A stretch of DNA of 64,000 nt from Dickeya zeae NCPPB 2538 (GCF_000406165.1 NZ_CM001977.1:3237064-3301063); one strand, 5' to 3'. Shown: positions 21,040 through 30,769, counted from the stretch's first letter. A program made the numbers and translations. The notes: a model not told the origin generated them from the letters alone.

Positions 21040-21558
21040 TTATCGTTCCAGCAATTGTTCTTCGAGTTGTTCGACCTGCTGCCGGAGTCGATCAAAAAAG
21101 CGTAGTTTACGCACGGTATCCGCTGCATCCGACCAGGATTCTGCATCCAGCTCGCCCACCATTTGCTCGCTACGCTGGCGGATCATCCCTTGCAGACGCT
21201 GTGCAAATGTTGCCAGCGCACTTTCCGCATCCGGTCGGCGTTCAATCTCATCGAGCTCTTCACGCAACTCCATCTGCTCCATCAGGAATGCAGTATCATG
21301 GAGCGTATGCTGTTCGCTGCTCAAATCGAAGCCGTGCAAAGATAGCATATACTCGGCGCGCTTCAGTGGATGCTTTAGCGCCTGATAGGCATTATTGATG
21401 GTGGCCGCCTGTTGTAACGCCATCATACGGTCGCGTTCCGGGCTGGCGGCAAAGCGGTCAGGATGAAACTGGCGCTGCAGTTCCTGAAACCGGGAAGCAA
21501 GCAGGCTGCCATCCACCTTATAGCGAATCGGCAGCCCGAATAAAGCAAAGTAATCCAT
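21040..21558 (-). CDS. hscB: J-domain co-chaperone HscB
   Basis: From the ATG at 21558 ([17 protein letters not shown]) the protein is 172 residues: a J domain with the motif FHPDRF, then the C-terminal helical domain that binds IscU ([19 protein letters not shown]). It delivers IscU to HscA and stimulates its ATPase. The longer open frame to 21624 does not resemble the family. Confidence 0.96.
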   Translation of the reverse strand: MDYFALFGLPIRYKVDGSLLASRFQELQRQFHPDRFAASPERDRMMALQQAATINNAYQALKHPLKRAEYMLSLHGFDLSSEQHTLHDTAFLMEQMELREELDEIERRPDAESALATFAQRLQGMIRQRSEQMVGELDAESWSDAADTVRKLRFFDRLRQQVEQLEEQLLER

Positions 21559-21655
21559 AGTGTGCTCTGAGTTCGCAGACAATTCATGCACGCCCGCCGT
21601 GCTCTGTGCCGAAGCACACCACACGGCGGGAGCCAGTCAACAGACCGGCCAGCGG

Positions 21656-21979
21656 TCAGACATTAAAGCTTTCGCCGCAACCGCATTCGCTGGAAACGTT
21701 AGGGTTATTGAACTTGAAACCTTCGTTCAGCCCTTCCTTGACGAAATCCAACTCGGTGCCGTCAAGGTAGACCAGGCTTTTACCGTCAATAATGACCTTC
21801 ACGCCCTTGTCTTCAAACACCACATCATCGGTGTTCAGTTCGTCAACAAATTCCAGCACATACGCCATACCGGAGCAACCGGAAGTTCTCACCCCCAGAC
21901 GCAAACCGATACCTTTGCCACGGTTAGCCATAAAAGCATTAACACGTTGTGCAGCACTGTCGCTCAGGGAAATCGACAT
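21656..21979 (-). CDS. iscA: A-type Fe-S carrier IscA
   Basis: The 107-residue protein has the three A-type cysteines: Cys 35 in TSGCSG and two in the C-terminal SECGCGES. It carries or supplies iron and clusters for apo-proteins. It lies 25 bases after iscU in the operon order. Confidence 0.97.
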   Translation of the reverse strand: MSISLSDSAAQRVNAFMANRGKGIGLRLGVRTSGCSGMAYVLEFVDELNTDDVVFEDKGVKVIIDGKSLVYLDGTELDFVKEGLNEGFKFNNPNVSSECGCGESFNV

Positions 21980-22004
21980 AGCAAACCTCTAATTCATCTG
22001 CCTG

Positions 22005-22391
22005 TTATTTGTCGCTACGTTTGCTCTTGTAATCGGCGATGGCGGCTTTGATAGCGTCTTCAGCCAGAATAGAGCAGTGAATTTTCACCGGCGGCAATTC
22101 CAGTTCTTCGGCGATTTGGGTGTTCTTGATCGATTCGGCTTCCGTCAGACTTTTGCCTTTCACCCACTCGGTGACCAGCGAGCTGGAGGCGATGGCGGAA
22201 CCACAACCGTAGGTTTTAAAGCGGGCATCTTCGATAATCCCCTGCTCGTTGACCTTGATTTGCAGTTTCATCACGTCACCACAGGCCGGTGCGCCTACCA
22301 TACCGCTGCCGATGCTCGGATCAGAAGAATCGAACGAGCCGACATTGCGCGGATTTTCATAGTGATCAATTACTTTTTCGCTGTAAGCCAT
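22005..22391 (-). CDS. iscU: Fe-S scaffold protein IscU
   Basis: The 128-residue scaffold has the cluster ligand segments GAPACGDVM, YGCGSA and KIHCSILAEDA, plus the LPPVK motif that HscA recognises (ELPPVKIHC). Clusters are assembled on it with sulfur from IscS. The length matches E. coli IscU. Confidence 0.98.
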   Translation of the reverse strand: MAYSEKVIDHYENPRNVGSFDSSDPSIGSGMVGAPACGDVMKLQIKVNEQGIIEDARFKTYGCGSAIASSSLVTEWVKGKSLTEAESIKNTQIAEELELPPVKIHCSILAEDAIKAAIADYKSKRSDK

Positions 22392-22415
22392 AATATACGT
22401 CCTGATTCCTGCGAA

Positions 22416-23630
22416 TTAATGGTGCGCCCATTCGATGCTGCTGATATCCACGCCTTGCTTGAACATGTCCCACAACGGAGACAGGTCACGCAGACGGCCG
22501 ATGGATTTACGAACCAGATCGATGGTGTAGTCAATTTCTTCTTCGGTCGTGAAGCGACCCAGAGAGAAGCGGATGGAACTGTGCGCCAGTTCATCGTTCA
22601 TCCCCAGTGCACGCAGCACATAAGAAGGCTCCAGGCTGGCAGAGGTACAAGCCGAACCGGAAGACACCGCCAGATCCTTCAGCGCCATGATCAGCGACTC
22701 ACCTTCCACATAGTTGAAGCTGACGTTCAGGATATTCGGAGCGCCCTGCGTCAAATCGCCGTTCAGGTACACTTCTTCGATATCGTTGATGCCGTTCCAC
22801 AGGCGATCGCGCAGAGTACGCAGGCGAATAGCCTCTTCAGCCATTTCTTCTTTCGCGATGCGATAGGCTTCACCCAGGCCGACAATCTGATGGACTGGCA
22901 GGGTACCGGAACGCATGCCACGCTCATGGCCGCCGCCATGCATCTGCGCTTCGATACGCACACGCGGTTTACGACGCACATACAGCGCGCCAATCCCTTT
23001 AGGGCCGTAAATCTTGTGACCGGAGAAAGACATCAGGTCAACTTTCAGCTGGCTGAGATCAATCGGCAGTTTGCCTACGCTTTGGGTCGCGTCAACATGG
23101 AAAATGATGCCGCGGCTGCGACACATTTCGCCGATGGTCGCGATGTCCTGCACCACGCCGATTTCGTTATTCACATGCATGATCGACACAACAATGGTGT
23201 CATCACGCATAGCCGCTTCCAGCTCTTTCAAATCAATGATGCCGTTGCGTTGCGGTGCCAGGTAAGTCACTTCAAACCCTTCGCGTTCAAGCTGACGGCA
23301 GGTATCCAGCACGGCTTTATGTTCGGTCTTGCTGGTGATGATGTGCTTGCCTTTTTTCTGGTAGAAATTCGCCGCACCTTTGATAGCCAGATTGTCGGAT
23401 TCGGTAGCGCCAGAAGTGAAAACGATCTCGCGCGGGTCCGCACCAACCAGTTCAGCCACCTGATTACGGGCGATATCTACCGCCTCTTCCGCCTGCCAAC
23501 CAAAACGGTGAGAGCGTGAGGCCGGGTTGCCGAACGTACCGTCCAGCGTCAGAAACTGCATCATTTTTTCGGCTACACGCGGATCGACCGGCGTAGTAGC
23601 GGAATAATCCAGATAAATCGGTAACTTCAT
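22416..23630 (-). CDS. iscS: Cysteine desulfurase IscS
   Basis: The 404-residue PLP enzyme removes sulfur from cysteine for Fe-S clusters, thiamine and tRNA thiolation. The PLP lysine lies in [14 protein letters not shown] and the catalytic cysteine in [14 protein letters not shown]. The length and N-terminus ([19 protein letters not shown]) match E. coli IscS (404). Confidence 0.98.
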   Translation of the reverse strand: MKLPIYLDYSATTPVDPRVAEKMMQFLTLDGTFGNPASRSHRFGWQAEEAVDIARNQVAELVGADPREIVFTSGATESDNLAIKGAANFYQKKGKHIITSKTEHKAVLDTCRQLEREGFEVTYLAPQRNGIIDLKELEAAMRDDTIVVSIMHVNNEIGVVQDIATIGEMCRSRGIIFHVDATQSVGKLPIDLSQLKVDLMSFSGHKIYGPKGIGALYVRRKPRVRIEAQMHGGGHERGMRSGTLPVHQIVGLGEAYRIAKEEMAEEAIRLRTLRDRLWNGINDIEEVYLNGDLTQGAPNILNVSFNYVEGESLIMALKDLAVSSGSACTSASLEPSYVLRALGMNDELAHSSIRFSLGRFTTEEEIDYTIDLVRKSIGRLRDLSPLWDMFKQGVDISSIEWAHH

Positions 23631-23688
23631 TGCTCTTAAACTCCGTACATCACTTCAAAACGTTCAAGGCGTTTCGTTCTTTTTTCTT

Positions 23689-24183
23689 TCAGGCACGCAA
23701 GTTGACGTTGATAGTTTCTTGTATGCGTCCGTTAGCGGTACGACGCACGTCAGCATCCTGACGATCCGCGACGTCCAGAATTTCTTTGTTATTGACCAAT
23801 TCATCCAGGGTGATGTTATTGAGAAACTCGCTGATGCGGTCACTCAAATCACGCCACAGCGTGTGGGTCAGACAGCGATCGCCGCCCTGACACCCTTCTT
23901 TCCCCTGGCAGCGGGTGGCATCCACAGATTCATCCACCGCCGAGATGACCGAGCCGACAGCGATTTCGGCGGAGTCTTTCCCCAACAGATAACCACCACC
24001 TGGACCACGCACGCTGGCGACCAGCCCATGCTTACGCAGGCGAGAGAACAGCTGTTCCAGATAAGAAAGCGAAATACCCTGACGCTCGGAGATATCCGCC
24101 AGCGGAACCGGGCCTTCCTTTGAATGCAGCGCCACATCAAGCATGGCGGTAACGGCGTAGCGGCCTTTAGATGTCAGTCTCAT
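23689..24183 (-). CDS. iscR: Fe-S cluster regulator IscR
   Basis: The 164-residue Rrf2-family regulator has an N-terminal winged helix ([19 protein letters not shown]) and the cluster cysteines in [18 protein letters not shown]. With its [2Fe-2S] cluster it represses its own operon; the apo form controls other genes. It is the first gene of iscRSUA-hscBA-fdx-iscX, and two IscR-like sites lie upstream. Confidence 0.97.
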   Translation of the reverse strand: MRLTSKGRYAVTAMLDVALHSKEGPVPLADISERQGISLSYLEQLFSRLRKHGLVASVRGPGGGYLLGKDSAEIAVGSVISAVDESVDATRCQGKEGCQGGDRCLTHTLWRDLSDRISEFLNNITLDELVNNKEILDVADRQDADVRRTANGRIQETINVNLRA

Positions 24184-24209
24184 GTTAGTGGTATCCGTAA
24201 GATAAACAT

Positions 24210-24238
24210 GTATTATTAAGACAAGTATTACGAGTCAA
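24210..24238 (-). promoter_or_regulatory. Promoter of the isc operon
   Basis: On the minus strand, TTGACT (24238-24233) and TAATAC (24215-24210) are separated by 17 bases, a good sigma70 promoter. Transcription would start near 24203, about 20 bases before the iscR ATG. Confidence 0.7.
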
Positions 24239-24242
24239 GTAT
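24218..24242 (-). promoter_or_regulatory. IscR-like box overlapping the isc -35 element
   Basis: The 25-base site begins ATACTTGACT on the minus strand and partly follows the type 1 IscR consensus (ATASYYGACT and its mirror half). It covers the -35 and spacer, which fits repression. Confidence 0.55.
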
Positions 24243-24266
24243 ACATAGCACAGTCATAAGTCTGAC

Positions 24267-24291
24267 ATTCCCGAGTGTTTCAGTCAACTAT
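24267..24291 (-). promoter_or_regulatory. Second IscR-like box upstream of iscR
   Basis: On the minus strand the site reads ATAGTTGACTGAAAC followed by ACTCGGGAAT, close to the type 1 IscR consensus. It lies about 25 bases upstream of the first site. Confidence 0.6.
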
Positions 24292-24366
24292 TTAACCAAG
24301 TAAATAACTCAACTATTACCCCGGCACAGCACGTATTCCCAATAACCGCTCTCAAACCGCTCTTAT

Positions 24367-25113
24367 TCAATGATTATTCTGCGACGGATCCGATGGCGTC
24401 GTTTTAGTGATGGCACTCAGAATGCCGCGCAGAATGTTGAGCTCCTGCGTTTCAGGACGAGCACGGGTAAACAACCGGCGCAACTTGTTCATCACCTGTC
24501 CCTGATGCGACTGACGGATGAAACCGGTATGCAGCAAGGTATCTTCCAGGTGCTGATAAAAACGCTCCAGATCATCCACCAGCGGATAGGGGCTCTCTTC
24601 GTGTGCCACTTCGCCCTGTTGCTGGTGGTCCAGCCAGGCGACGCGCACCTCATAAGACAGGATCTGTACAGCCATCGCCAGGTTGAGCGAGCTGTATTCA
24701 GGATTAGCGGGGATCGCCACATGATAGTGGCATTTCTGCAGTTCCTCATTCGTCAGCCCTACGCGTTCGCGACCGAACACGATAGCCACCGGTGCGTGCT
24801 GCGCTTCCTGAATACTGCGCACACCGCATTCGCGTGGCTCCAGCATCGGCCAGGGTAACGTGCGGGAACGGGCGCTGGTACCCACTACCAGACCGCATCC
24901 TTCAAGCGCCTGATCGAGAGTATCAACAATAGTAGCGTTGCCAATGACATCACTGGCGCCAGCAGACAAGGAGATTGCCTGCGAATCGGGTTTGACCAGC
25001 GGATTAACCAGCCAAAGATTAGTCAGGCCCATGGTTTTCATCGCCCTGGCCGTTGACCCCATATTGCCGGTATGCGACGTCTCCACCAGCACAATGCGTA
25101 TATTCTGTAACAT
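24367..25113 (-). CDS. trmJ: tRNA (cytidine/uridine-2'-O)-methyltransferase TrmJ
   Basis: The 248-residue SPOUT-family enzyme methylates the ribose of position 32 in several tRNAs. The N-terminus [24 protein letters not shown] and the knot motifs [15 protein letters not shown] and [11 protein letters not shown] are typical. It lies upstream of iscR and divergent from suhB, as in E. coli. Confidence 0.95.
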   Translation of the reverse strand: MLQNIRIVLVETSHTGNMGSTARAMKTMGLTNLWLVNPLVKPDSQAISLSAGASDVIGNATIVDTLDQALEGCGLVVGTSARSRTLPWPMLEPRECGVRSIQEAQHAPVAIVFGRERVGLTNEELQKCHYHVAIPANPEYSSLNLAMAVQILSYEVRVAWLDHQQQGEVAHEESPYPLVDDLERFYQHLEDTLLHTGFIRQSHQGQVMNKLRRLFTRARPETQELNILRGILSAITKTTPSDPSQNNH

Positions 25114-25240
25114 GCGGACTCTGTCATACGAAACGGAAAACTGGCGTATGTTAACACAAACTTCTCTGTTTTCTCTTTCTCCTGCTATCTGCTATACTTC
25201 GCGCCGCTTTCTGTTCTTTAACATTCTTGTGGACGATACC

Positions 25241-26044
25241 ATGCATCCGATGCTTAACATCGCCGTGCGCGCAGCGCGCAAAGGCGGCAACTTGATCGCA
25301 AAAAACTATGAAACACCTGACGCCGTTGAGGCCAGCCAGAAAGGCAGTAACGATTTTGTCACTAACGTTGATCGCGATGCAGAGCGCCTGATTATCGAGG
25401 TAATCCGTAAAGCCTACCCGCAGCACACCATCATTAGTGAAGAGTGCGGTGAAATGGTGGGTGAAGATCAGGACGTGCAATGGGTTATCGATCCCCTGGA
25501 TGGCACGACCAATTTCATCAAACGTCTCCCCCATTTTGCTGTTTCCATCGCCGTTCGCGTCAAAGGCCGCACCGAAGTCGCGGTTGTCTACGATCCAATG
25601 CGTAATGAACTGTTTACCGCCACCCGTGGTCAGGGCACGCAGTTAAACGGTTATCGCCTGCGCGGCAGCAACGCCCGCGATCTGGACGGCACTATTCTTG
25701 CTACCGGATTCCCGTTCAAACACAAACAGCACAGCGCCAGCTATCTGCGTGTACTGGAAGCCCTGTTCAGCCAGTGCGCCGACTTCCGCCGTACCGGTTC
25801 CGCCGCGCTTGATCTGGCCTATGTGGCAGCAGGTCGCGTAGATGGCTTCTTTGAGATCGGCCTGAAACCCTGGGATTTCGCTGGCGGCGAACTGCTGGTA
25901 CGTGAAGCTGGCGGCATCGTGACCGACTTCGTTGGCGGCCATAACTACCTCGCTTCCGGTAACATCGTTGCGGGTAACCCGCGAGTTGTGAAATCTTTGC
26001 TGTCCACCATCCGCGACCAGTTAAGCGACGCACTTAAGCGCTAA
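25241..26044 (+). CDS. suhB: Inositol-1-monophosphatase SuhB
   Basis: The 267-residue protein starts at the ATG at 25241 (MHPMLNIAVRAARKGGN). Metal-binding motifs EECGE, DPLDGTTNFI and KPWDFAGGELLVREAGG are intact. Besides phosphatase activity, E. coli SuhB is part of the ribosomal RNA antitermination complex. A longer open frame from 24938 runs antisense over trmJ and is not expected to be used. Confidence 0.95.
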   Translation: MHPMLNIAVRAARKGGNLIAKNYETPDAVEASQKGSNDFVTNVDRDAERLIIEVIRKAYPQHTIISEECGEMVGEDQDVQWVIDPLDGTTNFIKRLPHFAVSIAVRVKGRTEVAVVYDPMRNELFTATRGQGTQLNGYRLRGSNARDLDGTILATGFPFKHKQHSASYLRVLEALFSQCADFRRTGSAALDLAYVAAGRVDGFFEIGLKPWDFAGGELLVREAGGIVTDFVGGHNYLASGNIVAGNPRVVKSLLSTIRDQLSDALKR

Positions 26045-26050
26045 CCCTTC

Positions 26051-26092
26051 CCGTGGGCATGTCATCAGCCATGCCCACGCTATGATTTTTCT
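26051..26092 (+). terminator. Terminator after suhB
   Basis: The arms cgtgggcatg (26052-26061) and catgcccacg (26070-26079) pair perfectly around an 8-base loop; a T-run starts 7 bases later (26086). Confidence 0.6.
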
Positions 26093-26145
26093 CTGTTATT
26101 TTTCTTTACAACTCAGCCCTATTGAGTGAGAGTTTAACCTTATAT

Positions 26146-26160
26146 GATAATAATTATTAA
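26146..26160 (+). promoter_or_regulatory. Fur-like box before the iron ABC operon
   Basis: gataataattattaa contains a perfect 12-base palindrome and the NATWAT hexamer pattern of Fur sites. It lies 70 bases before the first gene of an iron-type ABC transporter. Confidence 0.6.
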
Positions 26161-26229
26161 ACTCATTCATTTCCTATTCACTCGATTCAGAATTGACCTA
26201 TCACACAGCGGTTAATGACAGGATAAGTT

Positions 26230-27354
26230 ATGTTAAAGAAATCATGGCGTTCTCTTCTTTTGGCTACCACACTGACCACATCTTTCGCCAGCTTAGCCAC
26301 CCAGTATCCCCTCACCGTGACCGATATCGATGGACAGCACGTCACCATCAACCAGGAACCGCAGCGCATTGTCTTGCAGGACGGCCGCGACATCATGTCG
26401 ATGGCGTTGTTAGATCGCGATAATCCATTCCACCGACTGGTTGCCTGGAACAATCTGCCTAAGAAACAAGACACCGCTACCTGGGATCTGTTGAAGGGAA
26501 AATGGCCACAGTCTGAAGGCATCCTCGACATGGGGTTCAGCGACAAAGGCGATGTGGAGCTGGAAAGCATTCTGGCTAAAAAACCAGACTTGATGATCGC
26601 CCAACTGCGCGCCAAACCAGCGCTGGTGGAAAATGGCGTCATCAGCAAACTGAACGCGCTGCACATTCCGCTGGTGTTTGTGGACTATGAAATCAACCCG
26701 GCTCAAAACACCGCTCCCAGCGTTGACTTACTTGGCAAGGTGTTAAACCGTGAAGAAAACGCCAAAGCCTATACTGATTTTTATCGTCAGCACTTTAACG
26801 ATATTCAGAAAGTGACAGCCGGTATCACCCCCAAACCCACCGTCTTTATCGAACCTATCGCTGGCAACTCTGACGCGTGCTGCTTTACTCACGGCCACAA
26901 TGGCTGGGGTGGCTTGCTGGAAGCCATTGGCGCGAAGAATATCGGCTCTGGTTTGCTGCCGGGAGCATCGGGTTTTGTCTCACTGGAAAAAGTGATCAGC
27001 GAAAAACCGGATACCTACATCATGACCGGTTCCAAACGTGGTAACGGTACCAGCAAAATTCTGCCATTTGGCTATGGTGCCAGCGACAGCGATATCCAGG
27101 AAAAAGCCAAAGCACTGCTGAGCCGTACCGGTATTGACCAGGTTCCTGCGATTAAAGCAGGTCAGGTCTATGGGGTTTACCACCACTTCTATAACCATCC
27201 GTACAACATCGTTGGTATGGAATATCTGGCCAAAGCGGTGTACCCGAAGCAGTTCAGCAATCTGAACCCGGACGAGACCTATCACTACATCGTTCGCCAT
27301 TTCACTACCTTACCTGACGACAATTTTGTGTTTGCCCGTAAACTGGCTAATTAA
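26230..27354 (+). CDS. Iron-complex ABC transporter, periplasmic binding protein
   Basis: The 374-residue protein has a Sec signal (MLKKSWRSLLLATTLTTSFA, cleavage near residue 23-24) and the FecB/TroA-type periplasmic binding fold (class III). Segments such as YPLTVTDIDGQHVTI, KPDLMIAQLRAKP and GAKNIGSGLLPG are typical of siderophore or haem binding proteins. A CC motif occurs in GNSDACCFTHGHNGWGG. The ligand cannot be read from the sequence. It is the first of three genes in a row (4-base gap to the permease) behind a Fur-like box. A related binding protein is encoded at 29348-30469. Confidence 0.85.
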   Translation: MLKKSWRSLLLATTLTTSFASLATQYPLTVTDIDGQHVTINQEPQRIVLQDGRDIMSMALLDRDNPFHRLVAWNNLPKKQDTATWDLLKGKWPQSEGILDMGFSDKGDVELESILAKKPDLMIAQLRAKPALVENGVISKLNALHIPLVFVDYEINPAQNTAPSVDLLGKVLNREENAKAYTDFYRQHFNDIQKVTAGITPKPTVFIEPIAGNSDACCFTHGHNGWGGLLEAIGAKNIGSGLLPGASGFVSLEKVISEKPDTYIMTGSKRGNGTSKILPFGYGASDSDIQEKAKALLSRTGIDQVPAIKAGQVYGVYHHFYNHPYNIVGMEYLAKAVYPKQFSNLNPDETYHYIVRHFTTLPDDNFVFARKLAN

Positions 27355-27357
27355 CCC

Positions 27358-28440
27358 ATGAGTGTAACCACCGAATCCTCCATCAGCCGTGTCAGCACGG
27401 CTGAAAACAGCGCGATAGTTCATTACAACGCCGTCATCCGCCATCGACTGGTGATCATGGCGGTGATGGCGGTCGCGATTGTGGCCTCCCTGCTGCTGGA
27501 CTTTATGCTCGGCCCTTCCGGCCTGCCGCTGGATGTGCTGTGGCAGACACTGACCGACCCGGCTAACGCCGATGCCGGTAGCCGGGTCATCGTCTGGGAC
27601 ATCCGTCTGCCCTACGCCTTAATGGCGGTGGTGGTCGGTTTGGCGCTGGGGCTGGCCGGTGCAGAAATGCAAACCATTTTGAATAACCCGCTAGCCAGCC
27701 CATTCACGTTGGGTGTTTCGTCGGCGGCGGCATTTGGCGCGGCGCTGGCAATCGTACTGGGGATTGGTATTCCCGGCGTTCCAGCGCAATGGTTCATTTC
27801 GGCTAACGCCTTCCTGTTCGCGCTACTGGCGGCTCTGTTGTTGGATGGTATTACCCGCTGGACGAAGGTGGCGACCTCTGGCGTGGTGTTATTCGGTATA
27901 GCACTGGTGTTTACGTTTAATGCGCTGGTCTCCGTTTTGCAGTTCGTCGCCAACGAAGATACGCTGCAAGGACTGGTGTTTTGGACGATGGGTAGTCTGG
28001 CCCGCTCCTCCTGGGAGAAACTCGGTATTCTGCTGGCTGTTCTGGCTGTGGTGATGCCGCTGTCCATGATGAGCTCATGGAAGTTGACCGCACTGCGCTT
28101 AGGTGAAGATCGCGCCATCAGCTTTGGTATCAACGTACGCCGTTTGCGTCTGACGACGTTGCTGCGCATCAGTTTACTGTCGGCTCTATCGGTCGCGTTC
28201 GTCGGGCCGATTGGTTTTATCGGCCTGGTCGCCCCGCACATCGCCCGTATGATTTTCGGCGAAGACCACCGCTTTTATCTACCGGCCAGTGCCCTGACGG
28301 GTGCGTTGGTGTTGTCGCTAGCGTCAGTCGCGTCCAAAAACCTGCTGCCCGGCGTCATTATTCCGGTTGGGATTGTCACCTCGCTGGTAGGGGTTCCTTT
28401 CTTCCTGAGTATTATTCTGCGTAACCGGGGGAACGTATGA
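27358..28440 (+). CDS. Iron-complex ABC transporter, FecCD/BtuC-type permease
   Basis: The 360-residue protein is very hydrophobic, with about nine to ten membrane helices, and carries family segments ALGLAGAEMQTILNNPLASP and FVGPIGFIGLVAPHIARM, the latter at the coupling-helix region that contacts the ATPase. It forms the inner-membrane channel. It starts three bases after the binding-protein stop, and its TGA overlaps the ATPase start codon (ATGA). Confidence 0.92.
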   Translation: MSVTTESSISRVSTAENSAIVHYNAVIRHRLVIMAVMAVAIVASLLLDFMLGPSGLPLDVLWQTLTDPANADAGSRVIVWDIRLPYALMAVVVGLALGLAGAEMQTILNNPLASPFTLGVSSAAAFGAALAIVLGIGIPGVPAQWFISANAFLFALLAALLLDGITRWTKVATSGVVLFGIALVFTFNALVSVLQFVANEDTLQGLVFWTMGSLARSSWEKLGILLAVLAVVMPLSMMSSWKLTALRLGEDRAISFGINVRRLRLTTLLRISLLSALSVAFVGPIGFIGLVAPHIARMIFGEDHRFYLPASALTGALVLSLASVASKNLLPGVIIPVGIVTSLVGVPFFLSIILRNRGNV

Positions 28441-29228
28441 GTCACAATGGGTTGTCGATTTCGCGTTTTTCTGCCGGTTACACCAAACGAAACATCATTA
28501 ACGACCTGTCGGTGCCACTCCTGCCACGCGGTAAGATCACGGTATTGCTCGGGCCAAATGGTAGCGGTAAATCGACACTGCTGCGCGCGTTGGCCGGTTT
28601 AGGGCAGGCACAAGGCGACCTGTTACTGGATGACGTCAACCTGATGCAGTTACCTTTCGCCAAACGGGCGGAAAAAGTGGTGTATCTGCCGCAATCATTG
28701 CCCGCAGGCGTACATCTCCATGTACTGGAATCGATTATCGTCGCTCAGCGTGCATCCGGTGGACTGCATCACAGCAGTAACGAAGATGAAGTGCTGGCGC
28801 TGCTCAGGCAACTGGGTATTTCGCATCTGGCAATGAGCTATCTGGATCAACTCTCTGGTGGTCAGAAACAGCTGGTCGGGCTGGCACAATCGCTGATCCG
28901 CCAGCCTTCACTGCTATTGCTTGATGAACCACTCAGTGCATTGGATCTCAATTACCAGTATCACGTCATGGACCTGGTCCGCCAGGAAACCCGTAAGCGT
29001 AATATTGTGACGGTAGTAGTCGTGCACGACATTAATATTGCGCTGCGTCACGGCGACCATGTGTTGATGCTCAAAGACGGCAAACTGATCGCAGACGGCG
29101 AACCCGCTAACGTGATCAGTGAAGACAGTCTGGCTCAGGTGTATGGCGTGCGTGGCCGCATTGAACGCTGCTCGCGCGGTATTCCACAAGTGATGATCGA
29201 CGGGCTGGTCACTGAACCACGGCTGTAG
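28437..29228 (+). CDS. Iron-complex ABC transporter, ATP-binding protein
   Basis: The 263-residue ATPase has a Walker A motif (GPNGSGKSTLLRAL), signature (LSGGQKQLVGLAQ), Walker B (LLLLDEPLSALD) and switch histidine (VVVVHDINIAL). It belongs to the FepC/FhuC-type group. Translation is coupled to the permease by a 4-base overlap. A terminator follows at 29270-29308. Confidence 0.93.
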   Translation: MSHNGLSISRFSAGYTKRNIINDLSVPLLPRGKITVLLGPNGSGKSTLLRALAGLGQAQGDLLLDDVNLMQLPFAKRAEKVVYLPQSLPAGVHLHVLESIIVAQRASGGLHHSSNEDEVLALLRQLGISHLAMSYLDQLSGGQKQLVGLAQSLIRQPSLLLLDEPLSALDLNYQYHVMDLVRQETRKRNIVTVVVVHDINIALRHGDHVLMLKDGKLIADGEPANVISEDSLAQVYGVRGRIERCSRGIPQVMIDGLVTEPRL

Positions 29229-29269
29229 CATTCCCGCTACGAACCCGCTACCCCGTCTAATAAGCACTG

Positions 29270-29308
29270 AAAAAAGCCCCGAACAGTTACTGGTTCGGGG
29301 CTTTTTTA
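29270..29308. terminator. Terminator between the ABC operon and the convergent binding-protein gene
   Basis: The arms agccccgaac (29275-29284) and gttcggggct (29293-29302) pair perfectly; an A-run lies before and a T-run after. It can serve both converging transcripts. Confidence 0.9.
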
Positions 29309-29347
29309 TTGAGCGGTCAGCCGCCCGATGAAGGCAGCAGTCGTCTG

Positions 29348-30469
29348 TCAGGACTTCGCCGGTAGCGTCACCCAATAACCTGGCTGATACGGCAGCGGCA
29401 GGAATTTCTCATGGAAGGTGCGGAAAGTCGCATCGGGATCGATATCTTTAAATAAATCCGGATGCAGCCACTTCGCTATCACCTGAATCGCGACAAACTG
29501 ATACGGGCTGTCATAAAACTGATGCCAGATGGCATGCGCCTTACCGTTGGTGGCAACTGGCAGGGTTTTAAACGCAGGGCGCTCCATCAGTTTCTGCAAA
29601 CGCTGCAACGCCTGCGACTTGTCAGCTCCGGGGCCAACACCGACCCAACCGTTGGCGGTATTGTAGTTTTTCCAGTTAGCACCGGTGACGATCACCACAT
29701 CCGGGCGCGCGCTGATGATCTGCTCTGGGTTTAGCGTACCGAATGTACCTGGGATAATACCTTTAGCGATATTCACGCCACCGGCGGCTTCCACCATTTT
29801 CCCGAAGTTCTCATTGCCGAATGACATGCAGCACTCTTCGTCATAACCGCCTGCGCGATCGATCATAACTTTCGGACGTGGCCCCTGATACTGTTTGAGG
29901 CGTTCGGTCACGACATCAATCTGCTGGCGACGGAACTGGATAATGGCCTCAGCACGCTCTGGTTTACCCAGCAGTTGCCCCATGATGCGAATACTTTTCT
30001 CTGCGTTTTCAAACGGCTTTTCCCGAAAGTCGATAAAGACCACCGGGATGCCCAACCCGCCGAGTTTTTCAATCAACTTAGCCTCATCGGTCGCCGCTTT
30101 CGCTTCCAGATTCATCAGCACCAGATCCGGCTTCAGATTCACGGCTTGTTCTACGTTGAACGTACCGTCTTTGGCACCGCCGAAGGTCGGTAACTGTTTA
30201 ATCTGTGGATACTTCTTCTCATAAGCCAGATAACCATCGTAGTCTGCTTTCGGCAAGTCATCCCGCCAGCCGACCACACGCTGGAACGGGGCCTCGGTAT
30301 CAAAAGCCGCCAGCAGATAAATCTGCCGCCCCTCCCCCAAAATCACCCGTTTGACTTCAGATTTGATCTCAACGGTTCTGCCGCTGACATCTTCAATCAT
30401 TATCGGTGCCGCCCTGACGGCCGACGCCAACCCCAATACCATGCCAACAGCACACAACCACTTTTTCAT
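29348..30469 (-). CDS. Second iron-complex periplasmic binding protein, related to the one at 26230
   Basis: The 373-residue protein has a Sec signal (MKKWLCAVGMVLGLASAVRA) and the same FecB/TroA-type fold. It shares with its neighbour the layout of segments such as the RIVLQDGRD/RVILGEGRQ pair, KPDLVLMNLEAKA, and the CC motif before a glycine-rich stretch (DEECCMSFGNENFG). It is transcribed convergently with the ABC operon from its own Fur-like promoter region. It may give the single transporter a second ligand or act at another time; the ligand is unknown. Confidence 0.83.
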   Translation of the reverse strand: MKKWLCAVGMVLGLASAVRAAPIMIEDVSGRTVEIKSEVKRVILGEGRQIYLLAAFDTEAPFQRVVGWRDDLPKADYDGYLAYEKKYPQIKQLPTFGGAKDGTFNVEQAVNLKPDLVLMNLEAKAATDEAKLIEKLGGLGIPVVFIDFREKPFENAEKSIRIMGQLLGKPERAEAIIQFRRQQIDVVTERLKQYQGPRPKVMIDRAGGYDEECCMSFGNENFGKMVEAAGGVNIAKGIIPGTFGTLNPEQIISARPDVVIVTGANWKNYNTANGWVGVGPGADKSQALQRLQKLMERPAFKTLPVATNGKAHAIWHQFYDSPYQFVAIQVIAKWLHPDLFKDIDPDATFRTFHEKFLPLPYQPGYWVTLPAKS

Positions 30470-30494
30470 TCTGCTATTCCCTGATCACCCAATT

Positions 30495-30516
30495 AATAAT
30501 AAGACTGATTATCATT
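30495..30516 (-). promoter_or_regulatory. Fur-like box upstream of the second binding-protein gene
   Basis: On the minus strand the site reads AATGATAATCAGTCTTATTATT, with the GATAAT and TATTAT hexamers of Fur sites, 26 bases before the ATG at 30469. Confidence 0.5.
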
Positions 30517-30663
30517 CAATGAGATAATAAAGTTGCCTCGGTTTGGGAGCAATATTTTTCACAGGAAAAGAACAGGATAAGTAACTATGTGGACAGAAAA
30601 TGAACAGAGGATACAGACAGGCAGACGACATAGAGCGATGTTAACGCCCCCTTCTGCTTTACA

Positions 30664-30724
30664 AAATAGCAGTGCGTCTAACGCACAGAATGTTAGGAAA
30701 CTGAGCGTTAGAGAACTGCTATTT
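30664..30724. repeat. Long imperfect hairpin in an otherwise empty gap
   Basis: Two nested inverted repeats: aaatagcagt (30664-30673) with actgctattt (30715-30724), and tctaacgc (30677-30684) with gcgttaga (30705-30712), around a 20-base loop. No T-run follows on either side, so it is not a simple terminator. The surrounding gap 30470-30769 has no credible gene. Confidence 0.75.
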
Positions 30725-30769
30725 GGAAAACTGTGGGACAGATGGCGATGCGAAGGGAGATAACGGTAC

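Noticed and set aside
22077..23519. 480-codon open frame on the plus strand
   Set aside because: It is a shadow of iscU and iscS on the other strand; composition is His- and Phe-rich as typical of antisense frames.
24938..25240. Extended N-terminus for SuhB
   Set aside because: The extra 101 codons run antisense through trmJ; the ATG at 25241 aligns with the known start.
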